A stretch of DNA of 64,000 nt from NCBI GenBank assembly GCA_016718825.1, contig JADKCL010000002.1:1-64000 (forward strand). The letters run 5' to 3'. Every line of letters begins with the position of its first letter. The stretch's first letter is position 1. Both the position numbers and the translations under genes were made by a program. Positions 1 to 8,510 of this stretch are shown piece by piece. Under the pieces are notes generated by a model, which was not told the DNA's origin, made no database searches, and saw only the letters and a program-made list of their open reading frames with translations. This DNA comes from Bacteroidota bacterium. GTDB lineage: Bacteria > Bacteroidota > Bacteroidia > J057 > JADKCL01.

Positions 1-165
1 TATCAATATTGTTATCGATGGTGGTCATTGAACAATTGTAGGGAAAAGGAAACCACAGACATGAAATCGACTGAAAGACGGTCTAAAATTATCATTTATT
101 TCATTCCGCTTAACATCGAAGGGAAAATGAAGATATGAATTTTCTTGATTCCCGCCATAGGATTT

Positions 166-684
166 TTAGTCGCGGTTGAAATACTCCTTGAGATTCAATG
201 CCTCTGTTGGCTTCAACCGTCCTGCACTGACCAACCGCAACTCCCGGCGACGCTGTGCACCCTCGTAAAACTTGATTTCCTTCTCCGTTTCAGGCTCCAC
301 AGGGATTACCGGAATCGGGCGGCCGGATTGATCCACTGCCACAAAGGTATAGTAGGCGCTGTTGCAGAAGCGTTTGCCATTCACCTGCTGCATGTTCTCG
401 GCCCAAACATCGATGCGCACTTCCATCGAGGTCGTAAATGCACGTGTCACAAAGGCCTCCAACAAGACAATTTCGGCGAGGTGAATCGGCGAATTGAAAT
501 CCACAAAATCGACCGAAGCTGTCACGCAAATGCGGTTGCAATGCCTGGAGGCCGAAATTGCCGAGACAATGTCCATCCAATGCAGCAGTTTCCCACCCAT
601 CAGGTTGCCGAGAATGTTGGTATCGTTCGGGAAGACCAGTTCGGTCATCGTGGCAAAGGATTCACTGGGTTTTTTCGATTTCAT
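166..684 (-). CDS. Acyl-CoA thioesterase, hotdog fold (YciA/BACH-like)
   Basis: A 172-residue single hotdog domain, the usual size of bacterial acyl-CoA thioesterases of the YciA/cytosolic acyl-CoA hydrolase group, which cleave acyl-CoA to free acid and CoA in the cytoplasm. The N-terminal motif PNDTNILGNLMGGKLLHWMD (about residues 19-38) carries the conserved N-x-x-G-N-L-hydrophobic-G-G segment and the aspartate typical of the family. VDFVDFNSPIHLAEIV forms the following strand pair. No signal peptide or membrane segment is visible, and there is no second hotdog repeat. It is monocistronic and divergent from thyA, with about 160 bp between the starts. Substrate chain length cannot be read from the sequence. 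Family assignment is confident. Confidence 0.88.
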   Translation of the reverse strand: MKSKKPSESFATMTELVFPNDTNILGNLMGGKLLHWMDIVSAISASRHCNRICVTASVDFVDFNSPIHLAEIVLLEAFVTRAFTTSMEVRIDVWAENMQQVNGKRFCNSAYYTFVAVDQSGRPIPVIPVEPETEKEIKFYEGAQRRRELRLVSAGRLKPTEALNLKEYFNRD

Positions 685-816
685 GCTTCATTGATTTACA
701 CCGCAAATCTAGCAGGAAGTCTGGAGAAACGCGCATTCTGGACGGGTGATATGCCTCATCCAACGCATAACGCCCTTGCTGTGGAAAACGGACGTTCGTG
801 GAGGCGGATTTGTGGC

Positions 817-824
817 TAATTTTG
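817..824 (+). promoter_or_regulatory. Bacteroidete-type -7 box upstream of thyA-folA
   Basis: TAATTTTG matches TAnnTTTG and lies 20 nt before the thyA start. No convincing TTG element is found at the expected -33 distance, so this is a moderate call. Confidence 0.4.
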
Positions 825-844
825 AAGCCTTTGTAAAGGAATAG

Positions 845-1639
845 ATGAAAGCATATCTGGACTTGCTCCATCATGTGATGGAAAATGGAACCGACAAGGG
901 TGACCGCACCGGAACAGGGACAAGGTCGGTTTTCGGCTATCAGATGCGGTTTGACCTCGCCAAGGGCTTCCCGCTCGTGACCACCAAGAAGGTGCACCTG
1001 CGCTCGATCATTCACGAATTGCTTTGGTTTCTCAAGGGCGATTCCAACATTGCCTACCTCAAGGAAAACAATGTGAGCATCTGGGACGAATGGGCAGATG
1101 CGAATGGTGATTTAGGACCTGTTTACGGTGTGCAATGGCGGAGCTGGCCCACGCCAGACGGTCGCAAAATCGATCAGATCAGCCAATTAATCGACCGGAT
1201 CAAGAAAAATCCCGATTCCCGCCGCCATATCGTAAGCGCTTGGAACGTGGCAGAGGTCGACCACATGGCCCTTCCGCCTTGCCATGCATTGTTTCAGTTT
1301 TATGTGGCGAATGGCAAGCTGTCTTGTCAGCTGTATCAGCGCAGCGCGGATTTGTTCCTCGGCGTTCCGTTCAACATCGCAAGTTATGCACTGTTGACGA
1401 TGATGGTCGCGCAGGTTTGCAACTTGGAACTGGGGGACTTCGTACATACCTTCGGCGATGCACATATCTACTCCAATCATTTTGATCAGGTGAGACTGCA
1501 GCTGAGCCGGGAGCCGAGGCCGCTTCCACAGATGCAGCTCAATTCTAGTGTTCAATCCATCTTCGACTTTAAATTCGAGGATTTTGAGGTTGTGGGATAT
1601 GACCCGCATCCGCTCATCAAAGCACCGATTGCAGTATGA
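845..1639 (+). CDS. thyA: Thymidylate synthase
   Basis: At 264 residues it has exactly the length of the Escherichia coli type enzyme. It converts dUMP to dTMP using methylene-tetrahydrofolate, producing dihydrofolate. Visible landmarks are the phosphate-binding RTGTGTRS loop (about residues 21-28), the RRHIVSAWN arginine pair (126-134) and the catalytic cysteine C146 in LPPCHALFQF. The C-terminus ends APIAV, as expected for the loop that closes the active site. The stop codon overlaps the folA start (ATGA at 1636-1639), so the two genes are translationally coupled. This makes functional sense because DHFR regenerates the tetrahydrofolate that ThyA consumes. Confidence 0.98.
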   Translation: MKAYLDLLHHVMENGTDKGDRTGTGTRSVFGYQMRFDLAKGFPLVTTKKVHLRSIIHELLWFLKGDSNIAYLKENNVSIWDEWADANGDLGPVYGVQWRSWPTPDGRKIDQISQLIDRIKKNPDSRRHIVSAWNVAEVDHMALPPCHALFQFYVANGKLSCQLYQRSADLFLGVPFNIASYALLTMMVAQVCNLELGDFVHTFGDAHIYSNHFDQVRLQLSREPRPLPQMQLNSSVQSIFDFKFEDFEVVGYDPHPLIKAPIAV

Positions 1640-2166
1640 TCGTTTCAGCAGTAGTAGCCGTATCAGAAAACGGCGTCATCGGCAAAGACAACCAACTTCC
1701 TTGGAGGCTGCCCGCAGACCTTCGTTATTTCAAGCAGCTCACGACCGGGCATACCGTGATCATGGGACGCAAAACCTTCGAAAGCATCGGCAAGCCGTTG
1801 CCAAATCGCCGCAACATCGTCATCTCCCGCAATCTTGATTTCAAGGCGGATGGTATCGAGGTCATTTCCAACTTCGGCGACGCCCTCAAGGCCTGCATTG
1901 GCGAAGACGAAGTGTTTATCATCGGCGGCGCCACCATCTACGAAAAGGCTTTTGACCTTGACGTCGTAGATCGCATCTACATGACGATCGTCCATGCCGA
2001 ATTCGAAGGCGACACCCGTTTCGAGATTCCAGGCGGCAAAAATTGGCTGATCGACCACAGCGAGCGCCATCCGGCCGACGAGAAGAATGCCTACGCGTTT
2101 AGCTTCGTTACCAAAGTCAGGCAGCGCGAAGCGCCGCTGCAGCGTGCTTCGGGCTTTGCTGGGTAG
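1636..2166 (+). CDS. folA: Dihydrofolate reductase
   Basis: A 176-residue type I DHFR that reduces dihydrofolate with NADPH. The Met20-loop region (ENGVIGKDNQLPW, residues 11-23), the catalytic acid D28 in RLPADLRYFK, the NADP-binding MGRKTFESIG segment (about 44-53) and the FIIGGATIYE motif near residue 95 are all in place. It overlaps thyA by four bases. The C-terminal tail after FSFVTK is about 15 residues longer than in many homologues and looks non-conserved. The gene ends only 8 bp from the convergent gene at 2175, leaving no room for a separate terminator. Confidence 0.97.
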   Translation: MIVSAVVAVSENGVIGKDNQLPWRLPADLRYFKQLTTGHTVIMGRKTFESIGKPLPNRRNIVISRNLDFKADGIEVISNFGDALKACIGEDEVFIIGGATIYEKAFDLDVVDRIYMTIVHAEFEGDTRFEIPGGKNWLIDHSERHPADEKNAYAFSFVTKVRQREAPLQRASGFAG

Positions 2167-2174
2167 CAGCACAC

Positions 2175-2747
2175 TTATTTACATTGCGCATTGTAGATCG
2201 TGATCAGTTCGTAAAAACTGGTTTCGTCGGCCTTATAATTGCCTTTGTAACGTTCCGTAAAGTTTTTGCATTGTTGTACATAAGGCTTGATCACTTTGTT
2301 CACATTGCCTTGGGTCACTTTGTAAAAATTACCGTCGGGCATTTGGAAAGTAAAGCGGTAATAGCCGCCAGTGTTTCCTGCGTCATTATAAACATAAGTG
2401 GTATTCACGAAATAGAGTTTGATTTTGCCGTCTGCCATGCGAGGTGCGTACCAAACAGGGCCATCGGTCTTATCCGCGAAAATGGGTACGCGGTCAAAAA
2501 CAGTGTCTTTGGTAAAAAACGAGGTCACGTTGGGCAGGCCCTGCTCGGCCTCTGATCGGACTTTGCGTCCTTCGACATCAATGTATTGGGCGAATTCCAA
2601 CGCCCCTCTGCGTGAATACCCAAAAGAGATTGATTTGCAGGGTATGGTATCGCCGTTTTGGATGACATAGGGACGATTGGATTGACCTTGAACCCATGAA
2701 GCCAAAGCGATGATGATTGCCACGATAGAAAATGCTTTTGATTTCAT
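2175..2747 (-). CDS. Secreted protein of unknown function
   Basis: A 190-residue protein with a clear signal peptide (hydrophobic core at about residues 6-18, probable cleavage after VQG-Q). The mature part is mostly beta-strand forming and contains no family motif that I recognise. There is no C-terminal T9SS signature, so it probably stays in the periplasm or is released by another route. Two cysteines near the C-terminus (QQCKNF and NAQCK) could pair. It is transcribed alone, converging on folA. I cannot suggest a function. Confidence 0.75.
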   Translation of the reverse strand: MKSKAFSIVAIIIALASWVQGQSNRPYVIQNGDTIPCKSISFGYSRRGALEFAQYIDVEGRKVRSEAEQGLPNVTSFFTKDTVFDRVPIFADKTDGPVWYAPRMADGKIKLYFVNTTYVYNDAGNTGGYYRFTFQMPDGNFYKVTQGNVNKVIKPYVQQCKNFTERYKGNYKADETSFYELITIYNAQCK

Positions 2748-2956
2748 GATCCCTTTCGGTTTTTGGTAAATGGTAGTTCAAGTCTTTCTCAACAATGATC
2801 TTCCACGAATTTAGGCAGTGATTTGCGAATTGCAAGAGGTAGGATCTTGCACCTGTGGCTTGTGAACGCTCTACGATAGATTGGTTTTCGTCGCATGAAC
2901 TTCCAAACACTTTCTTTCCTTTGCAGTTGGATTGATTTATCTCCTATCGCAGCACC

Positions 2957-3973
2957 TTGGAAGCTTCAAAAACCGGCATTCTTCTCGTCAATCTCGGCAC
3001 GCCCGACAGTCCAGCAACGGCAGATGTGCGCAAGTACCTCGTTGAATTCCTCACCGACGAACGGGTGATTGACATCCCCGCCCTGCAACGCAATCTGTTG
3101 GTTCGCGGCATTATCGGTCCGTTCCGCGCTCCGAAATCCGCCAAAAGCTACCGCGAAATCTGGACCAAGGAAGGTTCTCCGCTGATGACGATTTCCGTCG
3201 CGTTGCGGGAAAAGGTGGCCGAGGCGCTCGGCGACAACTATCAGGTCGAATTGGCGATGCGCTATCAAAGTCCGTCAATTGCGAGTGCTTTGGAGCGCTT
3301 CAAAGGCAAGTTTTTGAAGAAATTGCGGATCATTCCGCTGTTTCCGCAGTACGCATCCGCCTCGACAGGCTCCGTGCACCAAGAGGTCATGCGCCTGCTT
3401 TCCACCTGGCAAGCCATCCCCGACGTCGAATTCGTCAACAGCTATCCGACCGATCCGGGGATGATTCAAGCCTTCGCCGAATTGGGAAGGGTGGAGAAAC
3501 CCGAGACATTCGACCACGTCTTGATGAGCTTCCACGGACTCCCTGAGCGTCAATTGGTCAAGGCCGATACCCAAAACCATTGCTTGAAGGCCAAAGACTG
3601 CTGCCAAGTCTGGAACGAGAAGAATCAATATTGCTACAGCGCACAATGCTACGCAACGGCACAAGCACTTGCCAAGGAGCTGAACCTCAGTCCCGAACAA
3701 TACACGGTTTGCTTTCAATCACGTCTCGGGAAGACCCCTTGGGTCAAGCCCTATACCAGCGAAGTCATCCACCAAATGGCCAAGGAAGGCAAAAAGCGCC
3801 TTCTCGTTTTCTGTCCGGCATTTGTTTCCGATTGTCTTGAAACCATCTTTGAAGTCCGCGTCGAATACAACGATGAATTCAAAGCCGCTGGCGGTGAGGA
3901 GGTTGTGCTTGTAGAGGGCTTGAACACTCATCCGACTTGGGTGAACGCACTTTCTGGGATTTGTCGAGGCTGA
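2957..3973 (+). CDS. hemH: Ferrochelatase
   Basis: A 338-residue enzyme that inserts Fe2+ into protoporphyrin IX, the last step of protohaem synthesis. Seen: N-terminal GILLVNLGTPDSP (residues 7-19), catalytic H193 in SFHGLPER (191-198), and E295 in CPAFVSDCLETIFE, the C-terminal conserved glutamate. Between them lies a cysteine-rich insert (C209, C215, C216, C226, C231). Comparable clusters in some bacterial ferrochelatases bind a [2Fe-2S] centre, so a cluster is plausible here but unproven. The start is TTG at 2957: a stop codon lies in frame at 2933-2935 and no ATG falls between it and the conserved N-terminus. Confidence 0.96.
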   Translation: MEASKTGILLVNLGTPDSPATADVRKYLVEFLTDERVIDIPALQRNLLVRGIIGPFRAPKSAKSYREIWTKEGSPLMTISVALREKVAEALGDNYQVELAMRYQSPSIASALERFKGKFLKKLRIIPLFPQYASASTGSVHQEVMRLLSTWQAIPDVEFVNSYPTDPGMIQAFAELGRVEKPETFDHVLMSFHGLPERQLVKADTQNHCLKAKDCCQVWNEKNQYCYSAQCYATAQALAKELNLSPEQYTVCFQSRLGKTPWVKPYTSEVIHQMAKEGKKRLLVFCPAFVSDCLETIFEVRVEYNDEFKAAGGEEVVLVEGLNTHPTWVNALSGICRG

Positions 3974-3990
3974 TGGTTTAGCCTCAAAGG

Positions 3991-4041
3991 CACGAAGGCA
4001 CAAAGATGAAGCCTATCGCTTCGTGTCTTTGTGCCTTCGTG
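3991..4041. repeat. Long inverted repeat between convergent genes
   Basis: A perfect 16-bp inverted repeat (3991-4006 and 4026-4041, CACGAAGGCACAAAGA and its complement) encloses a second 5-bp stem (4008-4012/4018-4022). It lies between the hemH stop and the stop of the convergent gene at 4068. The position suggests a bidirectional terminator, but there is no T-tract on either side, so it may equally be a dispersed repeat. Confidence 0.6.
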
Positions 4042-4067
4042 GCAAGAAAACAGCGTTAACCTTGACC

Positions 4068-5588
4068 TTAGTTTCCGGTGCTTACGAGCTTCACGGCCCG
4101 TGCTACGCCATCCGACTCGTATTGCAAGAGCAGCATCCCGCTGCCGAGTTCAGGCAATTGCCAATCCAAGGCTTGGATTCCTTGTTGCACCTCCTTCGTT
4201 GCCAAGACGCGTCCCTGTAGGTCAATGAGGCGCAAAATGCCTTCCGATTCGCTGGAAATCCCCCAATCGATATGCAATCTGTCGTTGAAAGGGTTGGGAC
4301 TGACCTCCATTTCGAAGGGAAGGTTTGCTTCTTCATTCCCGACAAACGTGCAGATCATCGTTGCTTCACCCGGCTCCATGAAGGTGGCGTAGTTGAGGGC
4401 ATTGGCGATAATCGTGCTGTTGAATTGTGTCACCTGCGGCGTTACAATCGGGGGTTGATAGGAGGCAGGCGAAAGTTGCAACGGGCTTTCCGTGCAAATG
4501 CCGACGCCGGTCAGCGGGCTGATTTTTGCGATGGTGGACTTGTGCGTGAAGTCCCAAGCGCTGAGGTACATCATGCCCCCGGGAGCGGGCGCGACGCCAA
4601 AACTTTCTTGCGTGATCGCGCCGGTTCCCAGTTTTTGCCATTGGATATTGCCGGTGGCATCTGTTTTGACGAGCAATGCCTCCAGACCGTACGTCGAACC
4701 GGTGAGGAAAAATCCGCCGTCGGCCGTTTGGGTCAGCTTGCGGGGCTGCAATTGCTCGAAGTAGTCATAGACATGGTAGCTCAACCGGTTGCCGGTCGCA
4801 TCAAAGGTCGTGAGCGTCATCATGCATTCCAGGCTTGCACCTTGGTAATTGGTGGTGATGCCCAAAACTGCCGTGCCGCCATCCTGCGTCTTTACGATGT
4901 CATAGGCTTCGTCTCTCGAAACCCCTTCGTCCATCATTTTGGCCCATTGGAAAAGGCCGTTGTCGTCCAAATTCAGGATGCCCCAGTCCAAGTCGCCGTT
5001 GGCCAGCGTACTGTACGTGGCGACATATTTGTTTCCGGGAGCCTGCGTCATCGCAGAGAAAAAGCCCGTGGCGGATTGCGTTAAGCCAGAATGCTCCTTG
5101 GTCCAGAGGATATTGCCAAGGCTGTCGCAACGTGTAGCGTAGAATTGAAGCGCGCAATTGCCACCGCCAAAAATGAAGCCTGCGCCATCGTGGCTCGCGC
5201 AGACAAACTGTGTGGTGAGGTCCCCAAATTGATGGGTATAGAGCTTTTGCCACTGCAAAGTGCCGTTTTCGTCCAGTTTGAAGGCACAAATACCGTCAAA
5301 ACCTGTTGTTGCACCCAAGGCGATGAGGCCTCGGTCGGAGGTTTCTGCGATGCTGGAGAACTTGACCATGGCCGAAGTGTCGACAGCAAATGTCCAGAGC
5401 AAGTCGCCATTTTCATCCAGCTTGTGAATGCGGTGTTGCAAATAGGTGACGACCGCCACGCCGCCATCCGAAGTCGCAATGCAACCTTCGACGTAGGCAG
5501 TGCCGGGCAATTCCTTGTTCCACGTCGCTTGAGAAAATGAAAGAAAGGGAATGAGCAAAGGAAAACAGAAAAGGAGAAATTTTTTCAT
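4068..5588 (-). CDS. T9SS-sorted beta-propeller-like surface protein, copy 1
   Basis: A 506-residue secreted protein. Signal peptide MKKFLLFCFPLLIPFLSFSQ at the N-terminus. The body consists of repeats of the form SDGGVAV...KLDENGDLLW..., i.e. D-G-G plus L-D-x-x-G-x-x-x-W units, which usually build a beta-propeller. The C-terminus (from VSPNPFNDRLHIDWG, about residue 427) has the type A T9SS sorting signature with RLIDLQGRVL and a final AVKLVSTGN. It should be carried across the outer membrane by the gliding/Por machinery and attached or released. Its neighbour at 5805 is a full-length paralogue in the same orientation. Binding partner unknown. Confidence 0.87.
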   Translation of the reverse strand: MKKFLLFCFPLLIPFLSFSQATWNKELPGTAYVEGCIATSDGGVAVVTYLQHRIHKLDENGDLLWTFAVDTSAMVKFSSIAETSDRGLIALGATTGFDGICAFKLDENGTLQWQKLYTHQFGDLTTQFVCASHDGAGFIFGGGNCALQFYATRCDSLGNILWTKEHSGLTQSATGFFSAMTQAPGNKYVATYSTLANGDLDWGILNLDDNGLFQWAKMMDEGVSRDEAYDIVKTQDGGTAVLGITTNYQGASLECMMTLTTFDATGNRLSYHVYDYFEQLQPRKLTQTADGGFFLTGSTYGLEALLVKTDATGNIQWQKLGTGAITQESFGVAPAPGGMMYLSAWDFTHKSTIAKISPLTGVGICTESPLQLSPASYQPPIVTPQVTQFNSTIIANALNYATFMEPGEATMICTFVGNEEANLPFEMEVSPNPFNDRLHIDWGISSESEGILRLIDLQGRVLATKEVQQGIQALDWQLPELGSGMLLLQYESDGVARAVKLVSTGN

Positions 5589-5804
5589 TGGATCAAATCA
5601 TTCTAAAGTGGGTTCAATTTGGGCATTGCAAGCAACTGTAGCACCGACTGACGTTTGAAAGGAGAAAAATGGGGGTCAGCGGCTTTTCACCTTTGTCCAG
5701 GCAAAAGAATCTCGCGTCGGCCACAAGGAAACCGAGAAATCGCGTTCAGGCAGTGTCTTTTCTCATTGAGGCTTTCGAAGAATCCGCTGGATTGACTGCT
5801 TCGA

Positions 5805-7325
5805 CTAAAATCCTGCATGCACCAATTTCAAAGTCCTAACAATTCCTTCATTTTCAAGCGTCAACAGCAGCATTCCGTTGGGCAGATGGGGAATGTCCAT
5901 TTCCAATGAGGAAATCCCGGACGCAACTATAGCTTCGTGAACGATGCGGCCCTGCAAGTCATGGATGCGAAGGTGGCCTTCGGTCAACAGCGCGTCTCCG
6001 AATTCAACATTCAATGTGGAAGTAAATGGATTTGGACTTGCCACGAGCGGCGGAGTCAAGACCACCGGATTGTTGCTCACTTTGGTACAGAGAAATGTTG
6101 GCTGTTGCATTTCCGTATGGCTCAAATCCGCCATCGGAATTGCGTTGACAGTGCCATTCCACGGAGAACATGTCGCGGTCAAGATGGGTGTCGCTGGACT
6201 TGTGACCGTCAGTTGCACCGTATCTTCCGCGCAAAAACCATCCCCACCGGCTACACTCATCATATTGAGAAAGGACCAATGAACATCGTCATGGCCCGCA
6301 AGGTAAAACATCTCATCGCGCGCGGCCGCTAACCCCATACCAAATTGCCAAGCATATCCTCTTCCTGCCTTTTGCCAGATGATTCCGCCGAGGCTATCCG
6401 TTTTGACCAACAATACCCGCATGGTCGTAGCAACACAGCCGGTAAGGATGAAGCCTCCATCGCTGGTTTGGATGATCCCCTCCGGTTGAATACTTTCTGG
6501 ATAATCATAGACATGGTGGCTCAGTCGGTTTCCTGCACTGTCAAAAGTGGTCAGCGTCATGTTTTGTTGTGCACCATTGGGAAGCTGTGTATTGTAGCTG
6601 ACTCCCAAAACTGCAACTCCGCCTGTCGTCGTTGCTACCGTGGCCTTCACTACGTTGTTATACACTACATCATCAGAAACTTTTGCCCATTCAAATGCAC
6701 CGGATCCATCGATTTTGATCAAACCCCAGTCCAAATCAGGCGCCACATAGTTGTTGAACGTGGCGAAATAGCCTCCGTCAGCGGCTTGAACCATGCAGTC
6801 CAAGTAACCCCCAAATTGTCCGGCAAGCCATTGATATTCACGCGTCCACATCACGGAGCCATTCGCATCACATCGGGTAGCGTAAAATTTGAGTCCGCAT
6901 TCTCCACCTCCGAATAAAAAGCCACCGTCACCGTGGGCCGGACAAGCCCACTGGGCGGTCAAACCTCCCGCTGTCGTGGAATAGGCCTTTTCCCAAAGCT
7001 TATTGCCATTTTCGTCAAGCTTGACGACATAAGTCGAGGAATAGTCTGCGAAATTCCCAAAGGCGACAATCCCGTGGTCTTCGGTTTCCGTCAATGAAAA
7101 CAACATCTGAAGTGAGCCACTGTCAATCACATAGGACCAGACAAGTGCCCCCGATTCATCCAGTTTCATGATGTTATTGGGCTGATAGGTCACAACGACC
7201 ACGCCGCCGTCATACGTTGCCACCGACTCCCGGATGGGAGCTAAACCAGGCAAATCCACCGACCACGTGTTTTGGGCAACGAGAATGGTCGGAAACAAAA
7301 GTATGAAAATGAGGGCCTTAACCAT
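5805..7325 (-). CDS. T9SS-sorted beta-propeller-like surface protein, copy 2
   Basis: A 506-residue paralogue of the gene at 4068, collinear from the signal peptide to the sorting domain (compare TWSVDLPGLAPIRESVATYD with TWNKELPGTAYVEGCIATSD). I place the start at 7325, where MVKALIFILLFPTILVAQ gives a normal signal peptide. The frame stays open to 7430, but that would put 35 unlikely residues before it. The DGG...LDexGxxxW repeats and the C-terminal VASPNPFTSTLNVEFG / HDLQGRIVHE / RTLKLVHAGF sorting signature are present. The 216-bp gap between the copies has no gene. Most likely a tandem duplication with divergence. Confidence 0.85.
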   Translation of the reverse strand: MVKALIFILLFPTILVAQNTWSVDLPGLAPIRESVATYDGGVVVVTYQPNNIMKLDESGALVWSYVIDSGSLQMLFSLTETEDHGIVAFGNFADYSSTYVVKLDENGNKLWEKAYSTTAGGLTAQWACPAHGDGGFLFGGGECGLKFYATRCDANGSVMWTREYQWLAGQFGGYLDCMVQAADGGYFATFNNYVAPDLDWGLIKIDGSGAFEWAKVSDDVVYNNVVKATVATTTGGVAVLGVSYNTQLPNGAQQNMTLTTFDSAGNRLSHHVYDYPESIQPEGIIQTSDGGFILTGCVATTMRVLLVKTDSLGGIIWQKAGRGYAWQFGMGLAAARDEMFYLAGHDDVHWSFLNMMSVAGGDGFCAEDTVQLTVTSPATPILTATCSPWNGTVNAIPMADLSHTEMQQPTFLCTKVSNNPVVLTPPLVASPNPFTSTLNVEFGDALLTEGHLRIHDLQGRIVHEAIVASGISSLEMDIPHLPNGMLLLTLENEGIVRTLKLVHAGF

Positions 7326-7496
7326 GATGGGAACAGCTAATGTTAAAAGATGATCGAAAAGTTGGACTTTTTTTAGATCGCGTGGTGATTGAGGGCGTGA
7401 ATGGTCTAAAATGAAGGACAATTTGTTCATTCGCTGGGACTCGCCCGCAGAGCGTTCAAAATTCAGGCTGATCAGAGAAACCCATTCGAAGGCCCT

Positions 7497-8399
7497 CTAC
7501 CCCCATATCTCCGCCGCCAACCGGAACGTATTGCAATGCGCCTCCACGATGTCTTTGATGTGGGGACTATAGCCGCCGCCCATGGAAATTGTGAGCGGGA
7601 TGCCCGTGGATTTCATCGTTTCCATAACGAATCGGTCCCTTTGTTTGCAACCTTCGCGGGTCATCGCCATCCTGCCCAGTTTGTCTGTCGCGAGCACGTC
7701 CACGCCCGAGAGGTAAAAGGCAAAGTCCGGCTGGAATTGGTCGATCAGCCTTGGTAAAGTCGCCTTCAATTGGCTGAGAAACAGTTCGTCGGTGGTTCCG
7801 GGAGGCAAGGCGATGTCGAGGTGACTTGTTTCCTTGTCCATGGGATAGTTGCCGGCGCAATGCATGGAAAAGGTGAACACATCCGTGCGGTCGTTGAAGA
7901 TCGCTGCGGTTCCATTGCCTTGATGCACGTCGAGGTCCACGATCAGGATGCGGTGAGCGATTTGGTCCCGAAGCAGGACGTTGGCCGCCGTGGCAATGTC
8001 ATTCAACAGGCAAAACCCCTCGCCACGGTCCGCGAAGGCATGGTGGGTGCCCCCGCTCACGTTCATGGCCACGCCGTGCGCCCGTGCATAATGCGCACAT
8101 GAAAGCGTGCCTTGGTTGATGATACGCTCGCGCAAGACCAATTCTTCGGATTGCGGAAAGCCGATTTTACGGGCCTCTTTGGTGGTCAAGGTTTGGGTTT
8201 GCAGCTTTCTGAAGTAGTCTGCTGAATGGGTAGTGAGAATATCTTCTTCAGATTGAATGGCGGGCTCGAAAAAATTGGCCTGCGTCAACGTTCCTTCATA
8301 CAGCAATTGCTCCGGGATCAGATTGTACTTCTCCATCGGAAATCGGTGGCCCTCCGGAAGGGGATGGGCATAAACGGGGGACCAAGCGACTTTGAGCAT
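7497..8399 (-). CDS. HDAC-family zinc deacetylase, copy 1
   Basis: A 300-residue arginase/deacetylase-fold protein of the histone-deacetylase/acetoin-utilisation superfamily. All catalytic elements are visible: the tandem histidines H119-H120 in SGGTHHAFADRGEGFC, zinc ligands D157 and H159 in DLDVHQGNG, the third ligand D234 in SGVDVL, and the transition-state tyrosine Y277 in GGGYS. The DRGEGFCLLND stretch resembles class IV (HDAC11-like) enzymes. Without histones the substrate is probably an acetyl-lysine protein, an acetylpolyamine or another acylated metabolite. There is no signal peptide. A second, collinear copy lies at 23362-24285. Confidence 0.93.
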   Translation of the reverse strand: MLKVAWSPVYAHPLPEGHRFPMEKYNLIPEQLLYEGTLTQANFFEPAIQSEEDILTTHSADYFRKLQTQTLTTKEARKIGFPQSEELVLRERIINQGTLSCAHYARAHGVAMNVSGGTHHAFADRGEGFCLLNDIATAANVLLRDQIAHRILIVDLDVHQGNGTAAIFNDRTDVFTFSMHCAGNYPMDKETSHLDIALPPGTTDELFLSQLKATLPRLIDQFQPDFAFYLSGVDVLATDKLGRMAMTREGCKQRDRFVMETMKSTGIPLTISMGGGYSPHIKDIVEAHCNTFRLAAEIWG

Positions 8400-8446
8400 T
8401 GGGCGAATTTACATCAGACCCTGAAAACCTTGTGTATATGCAATGC

Positions 8447-8475
8447 TTGTTTCCATGCAATCAACCTTATCTTTG
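8447..8475 (+). promoter_or_regulatory. Bacteroidete-type promoter for the gene at 8511
   Basis: TTG at 8447-8449, an 18-nt spacer, then TATCTTTG at 8468-8475 (matches TAnnTTTG), 35 nt before the ATG. It lies between the divergent starts at 8399 and 8511. Confidence 0.6.
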
Positions 8476-8510
8476 CGGCCAAATGCAGTTTTATTACCTG
8501 AAATAAGCGA

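Noticed and set aside
1..165. Possible gene or RNA at the left edge
   Set aside because: No open frame with family features, no tRNA-like fold; treated as intergenic sequence upstream of unseen genes.
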